Origin: Gammaproteobacteria bacterium
GTDB lineage: Bacteria; Pseudomonadota; Gammaproteobacteria; Steroidobacterales; JACDCP01
Direction: 5' to 3'
Assembly (NCBI GenBank): GCA_013817465.1
Contig: JACDCP010000086.1
Location: forward strand, 1 to 10,581
Length of the DNA: 10,581 nt
The position numbers were made by a program, and so were the translations under genes. The notes beneath the pieces are model-generated. The model made no database searches, was not told where the DNA came from, and saw only the letters and a list, made by a program, of their open reading frames with translations. Positions 1-7,336 of the stretch are shown piece by piece; position 1 is the first letter of the stretch, and every line of letters begins with the position of its first letter.

Positions 1-405
1 GCCGTGCAGCGGTCCGCGTGGCCCATTTTGCCGGCGCTCGCGATCGAGTTGACGGGCAATATCCAACGCGTCGGGATTGAGCTCCAGTACACTGTTGAGG
101 CCGCGTTGCTGGTCGATGCGCCGGATTCGATCGAGATACAACGCGACGAGCTGGCGCGCCGTCAGCCGGCCGCGCTCCATGAGCCTCTGCAGCCGGACGA
201 TGGTGGCTTCGCGGAGCCTGAAATCCGGCCGGCCTGCCATTTCCGCATCCGCCGTGGCAGCGCTCAACCCGTCGGCCAGAGTCCCTCGCGATACGAGGCC
301 CAGCGACGCCCCGGCCAACGCGCTCCATTGCAGGAATCTTCTGCGACTCACGCCGCTCGCCGGAGCATCCGGCGGCTCAAATCCACTTTTGATGTTGCTT
401 TCCAC
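1..405 (-). CDS. Tat-exported amidase (amidase signature family), N-terminal part only
   Basis: This is the first 135 codons of a gene that runs off the left edge. The GTG start (405-403) is chosen because an AAGGAG Shine-Dalgarno sequence (minus strand, 419-414) lies 8 nt upstream. Residues 20-26 read SRRRFLQ, a twin-arginine motif, followed by a hydrophobic stretch at about 27-44, so Tat export to the periplasm or beyond is predicted. From residue about 62 the sequence follows the usual N-terminus of GatA/AS-family amidases: a helix around LTARQLVALYLDRI (81-94), then LNSVLELNPDAL (103-114), ending at GPLHG (131-135), which normally precedes the stretch with the catalytic lysine. The Ser-cisSer-Lys triad lies outside the window and cannot be checked. 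Family members hydrolyse amide bonds; the substrate here is unknown. A GatA role is unlikely because of the export signal. It is divergent from the GNAT gene. Confidence 0.88.
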   Translation of the reverse strand, partial: MESNIKSGFEPPDAPASGVSRRRFLQWSALAGASLGLVSRGTLADGLSAATADAEMAGRPDFRLREATIVRLQRLMERGRLTARQLVALYLDRIRRIDQQRGLNSVLELNPDALDIARQLDRERRQNGPRGPLHG

Positions 406-580
406 CTTATCTTCTCCTTGTCGGGATAATGCTCGTGCCGCAGGAGCGCTTCGCTGCGCAATCGCCGCGAACCCCAGGCTCCAGAGAAAGGCATAGTCAA
501 TGCGCGTCACAAATGCAAGCCATCCGGAAACCGGCTATCCTGCGCCGCGGCACAGCGCGTCGGCGCTCTCGGGAGGCCAG
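406..580. other. Divergent spacer between amidase and GNAT genes
   Basis: These 175 bp must hold the 5' signals for both flanking genes. A GATAAT hexamer at 425-430 on the plus strand resembles a -10 box, but no acceptable -35 lies 16-18 bp before it, so I do not call a promoter. An in-frame ATG at 500 could extend the GNAT protein by 27 residues, but those residues are low-complexity and lie before the GNAT fold. I see no palindromic operator. Confidence 0.5.
572..576 (+). promoter_or_regulatory. Shine-Dalgarno site that sets the GNAT start
   Basis: GGAGG ends 4 nt before the ATG at 581. It is the only strong ribosome binding sequence among the candidate starts, and it supports 581 over the in-frame ATG at 500, whose upstream sequence (GAAAGG at a distance) is weaker. 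The spacing is slightly short. Confidence 0.6.
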
Positions 581-1150
581 ATGGCGAAAGTCATACGCAC
601 GGTGCGGTTGAGCCTGGTGCCACTGACACCGGCACTGGGAACGGCAGACCTGGCCGGACGCGACGCGCTCGCGCGCGAGCTCGGTGCCGAAGTGCCGGAC
701 GGTTGGCCCCCGGAGCTGTTCGAAAGGGACAAGCTCGAATGGACGATACGTCACCTCGAGCAGCATCCGCGGGAGATCGGCTGGTGGCTGCATTACATCC
801 TGTTCCGGCCGGAGGACCGGCTGGTCGGCGTGGCCGGCTTTAAAGGGCCGCCCGACGCAAACGGCTTGATCGAGGTCGGCTACTCCATCCTGAGCGCATT
901 CCGCCGCCGCGGCATCGCCACCGAGGCGACGCTGGGGCTCGCCGATCATGTATTCGCGCGCAAGGACGTGCATTGCATCATCGCGCAAACCCTGCAGTCG
1001 TACAGCGCCTCGCGCACGGTCCTCGAGAAGGCCGGGTTTCATTACGCCGGGGCAGGCAGCGAGCCGGATATTATTTGCTACGAGCTTGCGCGCGGGGACT
1101 GGGAAGCTGCGCGCCGCCGCTGCGAGCGCGCACCCGACGCGGTCGTCTAG
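581..1150 (+). CDS. GNAT-family N-acetyltransferase, RimJ/RimL-like
   Basis: The 189-residue product carries one GNAT domain. It opens with the beta strand TVRLSLVPLTP (7-17) typical of the RimJ/RimL branch. A long helical segment follows (about 45-66), then the strand LVGVAGFKG (81-89). Next comes the acetyl-CoA binding region, where IEVGYSIL (97-104) leads into RRRGIATEA (108-116), the pyrophosphate-binding loop. The C-terminal SYSASRTVLEKAGF (140-153) matches the conserved GNAT motif in which Asn or Ser precedes xSxxVLEKxGF. Such enzymes move an acetyl group from acetyl-CoA to an amine on a protein N-terminus, an antibiotic or a small metabolite; the acceptor cannot be told from sequence. 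The 189-residue length is normal for the family. The stop codon is 5 bp before the glutamine amidotransferase gene, so the two are probably cotranscribed. Nothing specifically marks it as a resistance enzyme. Confidence 0.88.
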   Translation: MAKVIRTVRLSLVPLTPALGTADLAGRDALARELGAEVPDGWPPELFERDKLEWTIRHLEQHPREIGWWLHYILFRPEDRLVGVAGFKGPPDANGLIEVGYSILSAFRRRGIATEATLGLADHVFARKDVHCIIAQTLQSYSASRTVLEKAGFHYAGAGSEPDIICYELARGDWEAARRRCERAPDAVV

Positions 1151-1155
1151 TACCG

Positions 1156-1971
1156 ATGTGTCGACTCTATGCGTTGCACGCCTCGCACCCGACCCGCGTC
1201 GGGCGCGAGCTCATCGAGTCGCAGAACTCATTGATGGCGCAAAGCCGCTGCGATGAAAGCGGCGCGCCGAACCCCGATGGCTGGGGCGTAGGTTACTGGC
1301 TCGACGGTCGCACCTGGTGTCTGAGGCAGGCGCATCCCGCGTCCGAAAGCCCCCGTTTTCGCAAGAAAGCCGGCAAGATCAAAGGCCTCACCGTGCTGGG
1401 GCACGTCCGGCGGGCCACTGCCGGCGCCCCGGCGCTGCGCAACACCCATCCGTTTCGCGACGGCGATGCCATGCTCGTGCACAACGGCCATCTGGGCGCA
1501 TTCGCCGCGCTGCGCACCCGCATGCTGGACAGCATGTCCGATCGTCAGCGCTCCGCGCTGCGCGGTGATACCGACAGCGAGCATTTCTTTCGCCTGCTGA
1601 TGTCGATGCATGCCGCGAACGCATCGGCCGCACCGGCCGATCTGCTGCGTCAGGCGTTCACGCAGGTGCTGGCCTGGAGCCACAGCGCCGATCCACTGGC
1701 GGAACTCGGGCTCAACGTGTTCTGGACGCTCGGCGCGCAACTCGCCGGCATGCGCTACCGGCGCTCGCTCTGGTTTGTCGAACGCGACGCACCGCACTTC
1801 GACGAAGCGACCGGCGTGCCGGATGCGGTGGTGCCGAAAGACGAGACCTATCGAGCCGTCGTCATCGCGTCCGAACGCATCACGGACGAGGATTGGCGCG
1901 CCGTGCCCGAAGCCTCGGTCTTCCAGATCGATGAGCACTTCCGCCTGCGCACCGCACCGCTGGCAGGATGA
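1156..1971 (+). CDS. Stand-alone class II glutamine amidotransferase (YafJ/EgtC-like)
   Basis: The 271-residue protein begins Met-Cys-Arg-Leu-Tyr. Cys2 becomes the N-terminal nucleophile of Ntn-type class II amidotransferases after Met removal, and this fixes the start at 1156 although no good Shine-Dalgarno sequence precedes it; translational coupling to the GNAT gene 5 bp upstream is likely. Other family marks are NPDGWG (39-44), LGHVRRAT (81-88) with the glutamine-binding arginine region, NTHPF (96-100), LVHNG (107-111) with the oxyanion-hole Asn-Gly, and GDTDSE (137-142). The enzyme should release ammonia from glutamine. Unlike GlmS or PurF it has no fused synthase domain, like E. coli YafJ and the gamma-glutamyl hydrolase EgtC. 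No ergothioneine genes are adjacent, so I do not assign EgtC. It may act on a gamma-glutamyl compound or feed ammonia to an unknown partner. Confidence 0.9.
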   Translation: MCRLYALHASHPTRVGRELIESQNSLMAQSRCDESGAPNPDGWGVGYWLDGRTWCLRQAHPASESPRFRKKAGKIKGLTVLGHVRRATAGAPALRNTHPFRDGDAMLVHNGHLGAFAALRTRMLDSMSDRQRSALRGDTDSEHFFRLLMSMHAANASAAPADLLRQAFTQVLAWSHSADPLAELGLNVFWTLGAQLAGMRYRRSLWFVERDAPHFDEATGVPDAVVPKDETYRAVVIASERITDEDWRAVPEASVFQIDEHFRLRTAPLAG

Positions 1972-1977
1972 CGACGC

Positions 1978-4437
1978 TCAGCCAGCGTGCTCGAGCTCGC
2001 GCGCCGCATCGATGCCGTGGATCGTCAGCAGCTCGGCAACCGCATCACCGTCGAGCGGCTGCCAGAAATGCCGGCCCTGCGCGAAATCGCACCCGGCCTG
2101 CTTCAGGAAGCGCTTCTGCCACTCCGTCTCGACGCCTTCCGCGGTCACCTTCAGGCCGACCCCATGCGCCAGCGCGATGGTCGCCGTCACGATCGCACGG
2201 TCGCCGGCGTTACCCGGCACGTCGGCAATGAATGACCGGTCGATCTTCAGCGTCTTGACTGGCGGCAACTGCTTCAAATGGATGAGAGACGAGCCGGCGG
2301 TGCCGAAACCGTCGATCGCGATACCGACGCCATGCTCCTGCAGCTCGCGCAGTGTGCTGACGAGGCGCTTGTCGTCCTGCATCAGCGCGCGTTCCGCGAC
2401 TCCGACCTCGAGCCGGAAAGGCTCTATGCCGGCCGCATCGAGAATGGCGAGCGCGCGCTCGGCGAACGTCACGTCGGCAAGCTGGACTGCCGACACATTC
2501 ACGGCGAGCCTCAGATCACCGCCGTCACGCAAGCCCAGCCAGCGGCGCAACTCGGCGCAGCTTTTCTCGAGCAGCCAGTCACCGACGGCGCCGATCATGC
2601 CGAACTGCTCGAGGAGCGGCATGAACTCGACGGCCGGCACGAGACCGCGCTCCGGATGCTCCCAGTGCAGCAGCGCCTCGAATGCGACCAGGCGATCGGA
2701 GTCGAGATCGAGCTGCGGCTGGTAGCGCAGCGTGAACTGGCCTTTCTTTTGCGCATCGCGCAGGTCGACTTCCATGTCGGCACGACGCGCGACTTCGGCG
2801 TGCAGTGAGTCGGAGTAGAACTGATAGCGGCTGCCGCCCCGATCCTTGGCCTTGTACATGGCCACGTCGGCAAAGCGGGCGAGCGCAGCGGCGTCGGCGC
2901 CGTTCGCGGGTCCGATCGCGATGCCGATGCTGGTGCCGACGTGGACCTGATGCCCGTTAATGTTGAAGGGCTGGGCCAGCGTGTCGATGATTTTGTCCGC
3001 CACGTTCGCTGCGTCGTCGGGACTGCCGACATCTTCGATCAGCACCGCGAACTCGTCTCCGCCGAGGCGGCCGATGAAGTCGTCGACGCGGAGCGTGCTC
3101 TTCAGGCGATTCGCCACCATCCTGAGCAGCTTGTCGCCCGCATCGTGGCCGAGCGTGTCGTTGACCGGCTTGAAGCCGTCGAGATCCAGATAGAGCAGTG
3201 CGAGGCGGGTCTGCTCGCGCCGGGCGTGCGCGAGCGACTTGACCACGTTGTCGCGGAAAAGTTTGCGGTTGGCGAGCCCGGTGAGATCATCGTACAGGGA
3301 CAACCGCAACAGCTTCTGCTGGGCCTGCTTGAGCTCGGCATGGCTCTCCACGGTGAACCAGACCCGCTCCTCGCCGTCCGTGCCCTCGACGATCACGCCA
3401 TTCAGCAGCACCGGCACGCTGCCGTGGTGCTTTCGGATCAGCTCTTTTTCATGCGAGGTCCGCAGGCGCGAGACCCGCACGGAGCGCTCCGTCTGGGTTC
3501 GTGACAGATCGTCCTGGTCGGCGATCAGGTCCCAAAAGTTGAGCGCGAGCGCTTCGTCATTGGAATAGCCGATCAGCTCGAGGAACGCATCGTTGGCCTG
3601 CCGGATCCGTCCGTCCACTTCGCAGAGCACGAGACCGATGGGCGATGCCTCGAACATGACGCGGAACCTCGCCTCGGAGGCGCGCATTGCGGCCGTGATG
3701 GTCCGCTGCTCGGACAAATCCCGCAGGATGCCCGTGAAGAGACGCCCGTCGCGCACCGCGATTTCGCTGGCCGACAGGGACATCCAGAACAGCGAACCAT
3801 CTTTTTTGCGGCCTTCCACCTCGCGACCGGCGCCTGCGTCCCTTGGCTCGCGGCTGCGTACGAAGTTACCGGTGTAATCCGCATGCCGGGCCTGCAGCTC
3901 CTCGGGCATCAGATCGGTGACGTTGCGTCCCAGCAGCTCTCCCGGCTCGTAGCCGAACATGCGTTCCGCGGCGGCATTGACCGATACGATCCGGCCGCCG
4001 CCGTCGATGGTGACGATGCCGTCGCTCGCCAGCTCCTGCACGCCGCGGGATCTGGCTTCTATATCCTCGATTTCCTCGGCCAGGACACGCAGCTTGTGGT
4101 GGCCGCGCATACGGCTCCACAGCAGCTCCGCCGTAACGAGCAGGGCAACCAGGGTCAGGCCGCGATTGATCGCCGGCAGCGGCGAATCGGCCGGCGCAGC
4201 CATCACGCCGACGAGAAAGCCCGCCACGATCAACGAGCCGCAGACTGCGGTGGCGGTGGCCAGCCAGGCCGGGCGGCCGGAAGCCGCATAAGCGAGGATG
4301 ACGAGGAGATAGAGAATGGGCACGCCGGCGCCGGGCGGCAGCAGCACATCGGCCGTGAAGATGGTGCACGCCAGCATCAGGCCGAGCGAATGCAACCACC
4401 ACGGATTGCGCAGTCCGACGCGTCGGGCGAAGTCCAT
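1978..4437 (-). CDS. Membrane-bound PAS-PAS-GGDEF-EAL c-di-GMP signalling protein with degenerate EAL
   Basis: The product is 819 residues from the ATG at 4437; a GTG directly before it (4440) is an alternative start, and the numbering here counts that GTG as residue 1. A G-rich site (minus strand 4449-4445) lies 7 nt upstream of the ATG. Domain order is: four membrane helices (about 18-36, 40-54, 58-82, 91-109); a helical linker; PAS1 (about 131-243); PAS2 (about 254-366); GGDEF (about 377-537); EAL (about 552-805). The cyclase site GGDEF (460-464) is intact, and RVDD (451-454), five residues before it, is a full product-inhibition I-site. The EAL domain keeps E588, N648, D710, K732, E768 and Q788. 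However, Gly680 replaces the first Glu of the ExTE motif, Gly711 replaces the second Asp of DDFGTG, and His592 replaces the Arg of EALxR. It is therefore most likely a diguanylate cyclase with an inactive or sensory EAL domain. PAS1 has FixL-like His186 and Arg206. The gene converges with the amidotransferase gene. Confidence 0.95.
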   Translation of the reverse strand: MDFARRVGLRNPWWLHSLGLMLACTIFTADVLLPPGAGVPILYLLVILAYAASGRPAWLATATAVCGSLIVAGFLVGVMAAPADSPLPAINRGLTLVALLVTAELLWSRMRGHHKLRVLAEEIEDIEARSRGVQELASDGIVTIDGGGRIVSVNAAAERMFGYEPGELLGRNVTDLMPEELQARHADYTGNFVRSREPRDAGAGREVEGRKKDGSLFWMSLSASEIAVRDGRLFTGILRDLSEQRTITAAMRASEARFRVMFEASPIGLVLCEVDGRIRQANDAFLELIGYSNDEALALNFWDLIADQDDLSRTQTERSVRVSRLRTSHEKELIRKHHGSVPVLLNGVIVEGTDGEERVWFTVESHAELKQAQQKLLRLSLYDDLTGLANRKLFRDNVVKSLAHARREQTRLALLYLDLDGFKPVNDTLGHDAGDKLLRMVANRLKSTLRVDDFIGRLGGDEFAVLIEDVGSPDDAANVADKIIDTLAQPFNINGHQVHVGTSIGIAIGPANGADAAALARFADVAMYKAKDRGGSRYQFYSDSLHAEVARRADMEVDLRDAQKKGQFTLRYQPQLDLDSDRLVAFEALLHWEHPERGLVPAVEFMPLLEQFGMIGAVGDWLLEKSCAELRRWLGLRDGGDLRLAVNVSAVQLADVTFAERALAILDAAGIEPFRLEVGVAERALMQDDKRLVSTLRELQEHGVGIAIDGFGTAGSSLIHLKQLPPVKTLKIDRSFIADVPGNAGDRAIVTATIALAHGVGLKVTAEGVETEWQKRFLKQAGCDFAQGRHFWQPLDGDAVAELLTIHGIDAARELEHAG

Positions 4438-4440
4438 CAC

Positions 4441-4636
4441 GCCACCCCCATCGTGCAGCCAGCCGACCGGCGGGCGTCCGGATCGGCGCCGGCCCGTGCC
4501 CGCGCCGCCCCGACCCGCAGATTATTCCGGAGCTTTCGTTCGCTACCCTGCGGAAAGCCTGAGGAAAATACTAGCAGATTCGCCGAGGCAATAGGGGGAA
4601 AATCCCTCAGTCGACCCCCCGCTTGCCGGCGGGCAG
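4441..4636. other. Spacer between clpA and the GGDEF-EAL gene
   Basis: This 196-bp gap lies between two genes read in the same direction (minus). Just after the clpA stop, CCCGC/GCGGG arms (4618-4622 and 4629-4633) can form a 5-bp hairpin with a 6-nt loop, and a G5/C5 pair (4594-4598 with 4615-4619) could form a looser one. Neither is followed by a clear U run, so termination after clpA is doubtful and some readthrough is plausible. A possible extended -10 for the downstream gene is listed separately. Confidence 0.45.
4568..4576 (-). promoter_or_regulatory. Possible extended -10 element for the GGDEF-EAL gene
   Basis: On the minus strand TGCTAGTAT fits the extended -10 pattern TGnTAnnnT and lies about 130 nt before the start codon. 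No good -35 hexamer lies at 16-18 bp. This is a weak call based on one element. Confidence 0.25.
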
Positions 4637-6913
4637 TCATTTCACCGTTTCGGGCTCGTGGTCGGCCTGGATGTCGAATTCGAGCTCGTCGTCGGCCGAC
4701 ACGCCGACCGTGACGTGGCCGCCCTGGCTCAAGCGCCCGAACAGCAGCTCTTCGGCCAGCGGGCGCTTGATGTGCTCGCGGATGATCCGCGTCATGGGCC
4801 GCGCGCCCATCTGCGGATCGTAGCCGTTGCGGGCGATCCACGCCCGGGCGCCGGCCTCGAGCTCGAGCGTGACCTTGTTGCCTTCGAGCTGGGACTCGAG
4901 CTCGACGATCATCTTGTCGACGACGCGCTCAATGGTGCGCGGGTCCAGCGATGCGAACTGGATGATCGCATCCAGCCGGTTGCGGAACTCCGGGCTGAAG
5001 GTCTTGCGCACGATCTCCAGGCCTTCCGAGCTGTGGTCCTGTGCCGTGAAGCCGATCGATGCGCGGCTCATTTCCTGCGCGCCGGCATTGGTGGTCATGA
5101 CGATGATCACGTTGCGGAAATCCGCCTTGCGGCCGTTATTGTCCGTCAGCGTGCCGTGGTCCATGACCTGCAACAGCAGGTTGAAGACCTCCGGGTGCGC
5201 CTTCTCGATTTCGTCCATGAGCAGCACGCAGTGTGGATTCTTGGTGATCGCCTCGGTGAGCAGCCCGCCCTGGTCGTAGCCGACGTAACCCGGCGGCGCG
5301 CCGATCAGGCGCGACACCGTGTGGCGCTCCATGTATTCCGACATGTCGAAGCGAACCAGTTCGATGCCCATGATCATGGCGAGCTGGCGCGTGACCTCGG
5401 TCTTGCCGACGCCGGTCGGGCCCGCGAACAGGAACGAGCCGACCGGCTTCTCTTCCTCGCCCAGGCCGGAGCGCGACATCTTGATGGCGGCGGCCAGTCC
5501 TTCGATGGCGCGGTCCTGGCCGAAAATGACGAGCTTGAGATCGCGTTCGAGATTTCTCAGCACGTCGCGATCGGAGGCAGAGACGCTTTTCGCCGGAATG
5601 CGCGCGATGCGCGCCACCATGACCTCGATGTGCTCCACCGTGACGGCAGCCGCGCGCTCCGCGATCGGCTGCAGCCTGAGGCTCGCGCCCGCCTCGTCGA
5701 TGACGTCGATTGCCTTGTCGGGCAGTTGCCGGTCGTTGATGTGCTTGGCCGACAGCTCGGCCGCGGCGCGAAGCGCCTCCGGCTGATAGCGCACGCCATG
5801 GTGCTCCTCGAAGCGCGACTGCAAACCCTTGAGGATCTCGATGGTCTCCTCGACCGTCGGCTCCGGCACTTCTATCTTCTGGAAACGCCGCGCCAGCGCG
5901 TGGTCTTTCTCGAAAATGCCGCGGTACTCGTTGTAGGTCGTCGAGCCGATGCAGCGCAGCTCGCCGTTGGCGAGCACCGGTTTGATCAGATTGGAGGCGT
6001 CCATGACACCGCCGGAGGCCGCGCCGGCACCGATGATGGTGTGGATCTCGTCGATGAACAGGATCGCGCCCGGGTTCTTCTTGAGCTCCGCGATGACGGA
6101 CTTCAGGCGCTTCTCGAAATCCCCACGGTATTTGGTGCCCGCAATGAGCGTGCCCATGTCGAGCGTGTATACGGTGCAATCGCTCAGCACGTCGGGCACT
6201 TTCTCCTCGACGATGAGGCGCGCCAGTCCTTCGGCGAGGGCGGTCTTGCCGACGCCGGCGTCACCGACGTACAGCGGGTTATTTTTGCGCCGCCGGCAGA
6301 GTATCTGGATGGTGCGCTGGATCTCCAGCTCGCGCCCGATGAGCGGATCGATGCGGCCTTCGGCGGCTAGCTTGTTCAGGTTGGTGGCGTACTTCTCCAG
6401 CGGGCTTGCGGAGGCGTCGTTGCTCTTCGAAGGGTCCATCGAGTCGTCGCCGACCGCCCCGGTGTCGACGTGGTCGTCGGACACTTTCGACAGGCCGTGC
6501 GAAATGTAATTGACGACGTCTAGCCGCGCGACATCCTGCGCATTCAGCAGATAGGTCGCATGCGATTGCTTCTCGCCGAAGATGGCGACCAGCACATTGG
6601 TTGCCGAGACCTCCTTCTTGCCGCTCGACTGCACGTGGAACACGGCACGCTGGAGCACGCGCTGAAAGCCCAGTGTCGGCTGCACTTCCTGCTCGTCATC
6701 GTGCTTGAGCCGCGGCGTGGTCTCGTCGATGAACTCGAGGAGCTCACGCCGCAGCCGCTCGATATCCGCGCCGCAGGCGCGCAGGATCTCGATGACCCGC
6801 GGCACGTCGACGAGCGCCAGCAGGAGATGTTCTACGGTCATGAATTCATGGCGCTTCTCGCGTGCGGATTGAAACGCTTCGTTGAGACAGAATTCGAGTT
6901 CGCTGCTTAGCAT
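4637..6913 (-). CDS. clpA: ATP-dependent Clp protease ATP-binding subunit ClpA
   Basis: This is a full-length, 758-residue ClpA, the same length as I recall for the E. coli protein. It is a double-ring AAA+ unfoldase that threads substrates into the ClpP peptidase in the cytoplasm. The N-domain (1-142) contains HEFMTVEHLLLAL (22-34) and a QRVLQRAVFHVQSSG stretch (84-98) nearly identical to E. coli, the surface that receives ClpS. The first AAA domain has Walker A GDAGVGKT (217-224), Walker B ending in Asp288-Glu289, and pore loop KYRG (261-264). The second has Walker A GPTGVGKT (498-505), Walker B ending in Asp567-Glu568, and pore loop GYVG (542-545). The IGF tripeptide (620-622) is the loop that docks ClpP. 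The absence of the long middle coiled coil excludes ClpB and ClpC. The start lies 3 bp after the clpS stop, with a GGAAGAG ribosome site (6929-6923) inside the end of clpS, so the two are likely coupled in translation. Confidence 0.98.
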   Translation of the reverse strand: MLSSELEFCLNEAFQSAREKRHEFMTVEHLLLALVDVPRVIEILRACGADIERLRRELLEFIDETTPRLKHDDEQEVQPTLGFQRVLQRAVFHVQSSGKKEVSATNVLVAIFGEKQSHATYLLNAQDVARLDVVNYISHGLSKVSDDHVDTGAVGDDSMDPSKSNDASASPLEKYATNLNKLAAEGRIDPLIGRELEIQRTIQILCRRRKNNPLYVGDAGVGKTALAEGLARLIVEEKVPDVLSDCTVYTLDMGTLIAGTKYRGDFEKRLKSVIAELKKNPGAILFIDEIHTIIGAGAASGGVMDASNLIKPVLANGELRCIGSTTYNEYRGIFEKDHALARRFQKIEVPEPTVEETIEILKGLQSRFEEHHGVRYQPEALRAAAELSAKHINDRQLPDKAIDVIDEAGASLRLQPIAERAAAVTVEHIEVMVARIARIPAKSVSASDRDVLRNLERDLKLVIFGQDRAIEGLAAAIKMSRSGLGEEEKPVGSFLFAGPTGVGKTEVTRQLAMIMGIELVRFDMSEYMERHTVSRLIGAPPGYVGYDQGGLLTEAITKNPHCVLLMDEIEKAHPEVFNLLLQVMDHGTLTDNNGRKADFRNVIIVMTTNAGAQEMSRASIGFTAQDHSSEGLEIVRKTFSPEFRNRLDAIIQFASLDPRTIERVVDKMIVELESQLEGNKVTLELEAGARAWIARNGYDPQMGARPMTRIIREHIKRPLAEELLFGRLSQGGHVTVGVSADDELEFDIQADHEPETVK

Positions 6914-6916
6914 GGT

Positions 6917-7246
6917 TTAGATCTCTTCCATGGTGCACAGGAGCGGGTGCTGGTGTTTTTGTGCGTACCCGTTGACCTGCGCCACCTTGGTTTCGGCAAT
7001 TTCGTAGGTGTAGACGCCGCACACGCCTTTTCCTCGCGTGTGCACTTCCAGCATCACCTGGGTGGCTTTTGTTCGTTCCATCGAGAATATTCTTTCGAGG
7101 ATTTCTACCACAAATTCCATGGGTGTGAAGTCGTCATTTAACAGAACGACCTTGAAAAGCGGCGGTTTCTTCAGCCGCGGCCTGGCTTCCTCAACGGCCA
7201 GGCCATGGTCGTTTCCCTGATCGATCTGACGGATCTTGTTTGCCAT
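6917..7246 (-). CDS. clpS: ATP-dependent Clp protease adaptor ClpS
   Basis: The 109-residue protein matches the usual ClpS length of about 105-110. ClpS binds proteins with bulky hydrophobic N-termini (N-degrons) and hands them to ClpA, also shifting ClpAP away from SsrA-tagged substrates. The N-terminal 28 residues are the expected flexible tail. The binding-pocket motif LLNDDFTPMEFV (35-46) is complete, including the Asn-Asp-Asp and Thr-Pro-Met that contact the N-degron, and the pocket histidine of EVHTRGK (67-73) is present. The C-terminal AETKVAQVN and HPLLCTMEE blocks are nearly identical to E. coli. The reading frame stays open upstream of 7246, but the ATG at 7246 gives the family length, so I chose it despite the lack of a clear Shine-Dalgarno sequence. 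The gene is first in a clpS-clpA operon and divergent from gspC; the cspD gene often found next to clpS in gammaproteobacteria is absent. Confidence 0.97.
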   Translation of the reverse strand: MANKIRQIDQGNDHGLAVEEARPRLKKPPLFKVVLLNDDFTPMEFVVEILERIFSMERTKATQVMLEVHTRGKGVCGVYTYEIAETKVAQVNGYAQKHQHPLLCTMEEI

Positions 7247-7307
7247 GCCGAAACGGGGAGCCTGCTGTGTTTGGAGTGCAAGGCGGAGGCCAAGTTTCCC
7301 GCGGTTT

Positions 7308-7336
7308 ATTTTCCGTGCTCGAAACTCAATTGTCCA
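7308..7336 (-). promoter_or_regulatory. Candidate sigma-70 promoter for clpS-clpA
   Basis: On the minus strand, -35 TGGACA (7336-7331, five of six consensus bases) is followed by a 17-bp spacer and -10 GAAAAT (7313-7308, four of six). Transcription would start near 7301 and give a leader of about 55 nt before clpS. The position and orientation fit; strength and use are inferred. Confidence 0.4.

Noticed and set aside
2278..3504. Plus-strand open frames of 176 and 187 codons opposite the GGDEF-EAL gene
   Set aside because: The minus strand carries continuous GGDEF and EAL motifs; the antisense products resemble nothing.
4594..4633. Intrinsic terminator after clpA
   Set aside because: Short GC hairpins can form, but none is followed by a run of U on the minus strand, so I list them only as possible structures within the spacer.
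4658..6370. 570-codon open frame on the plus strand opposite clpA
   Set aside because: It lies entirely antisense to a well-conserved clpA, its translation has no recognisable domain and is skewed in composition (rich in Arg, Asp, Ala, Leu), and long antisense frames are expected in GC-rich coding DNA.
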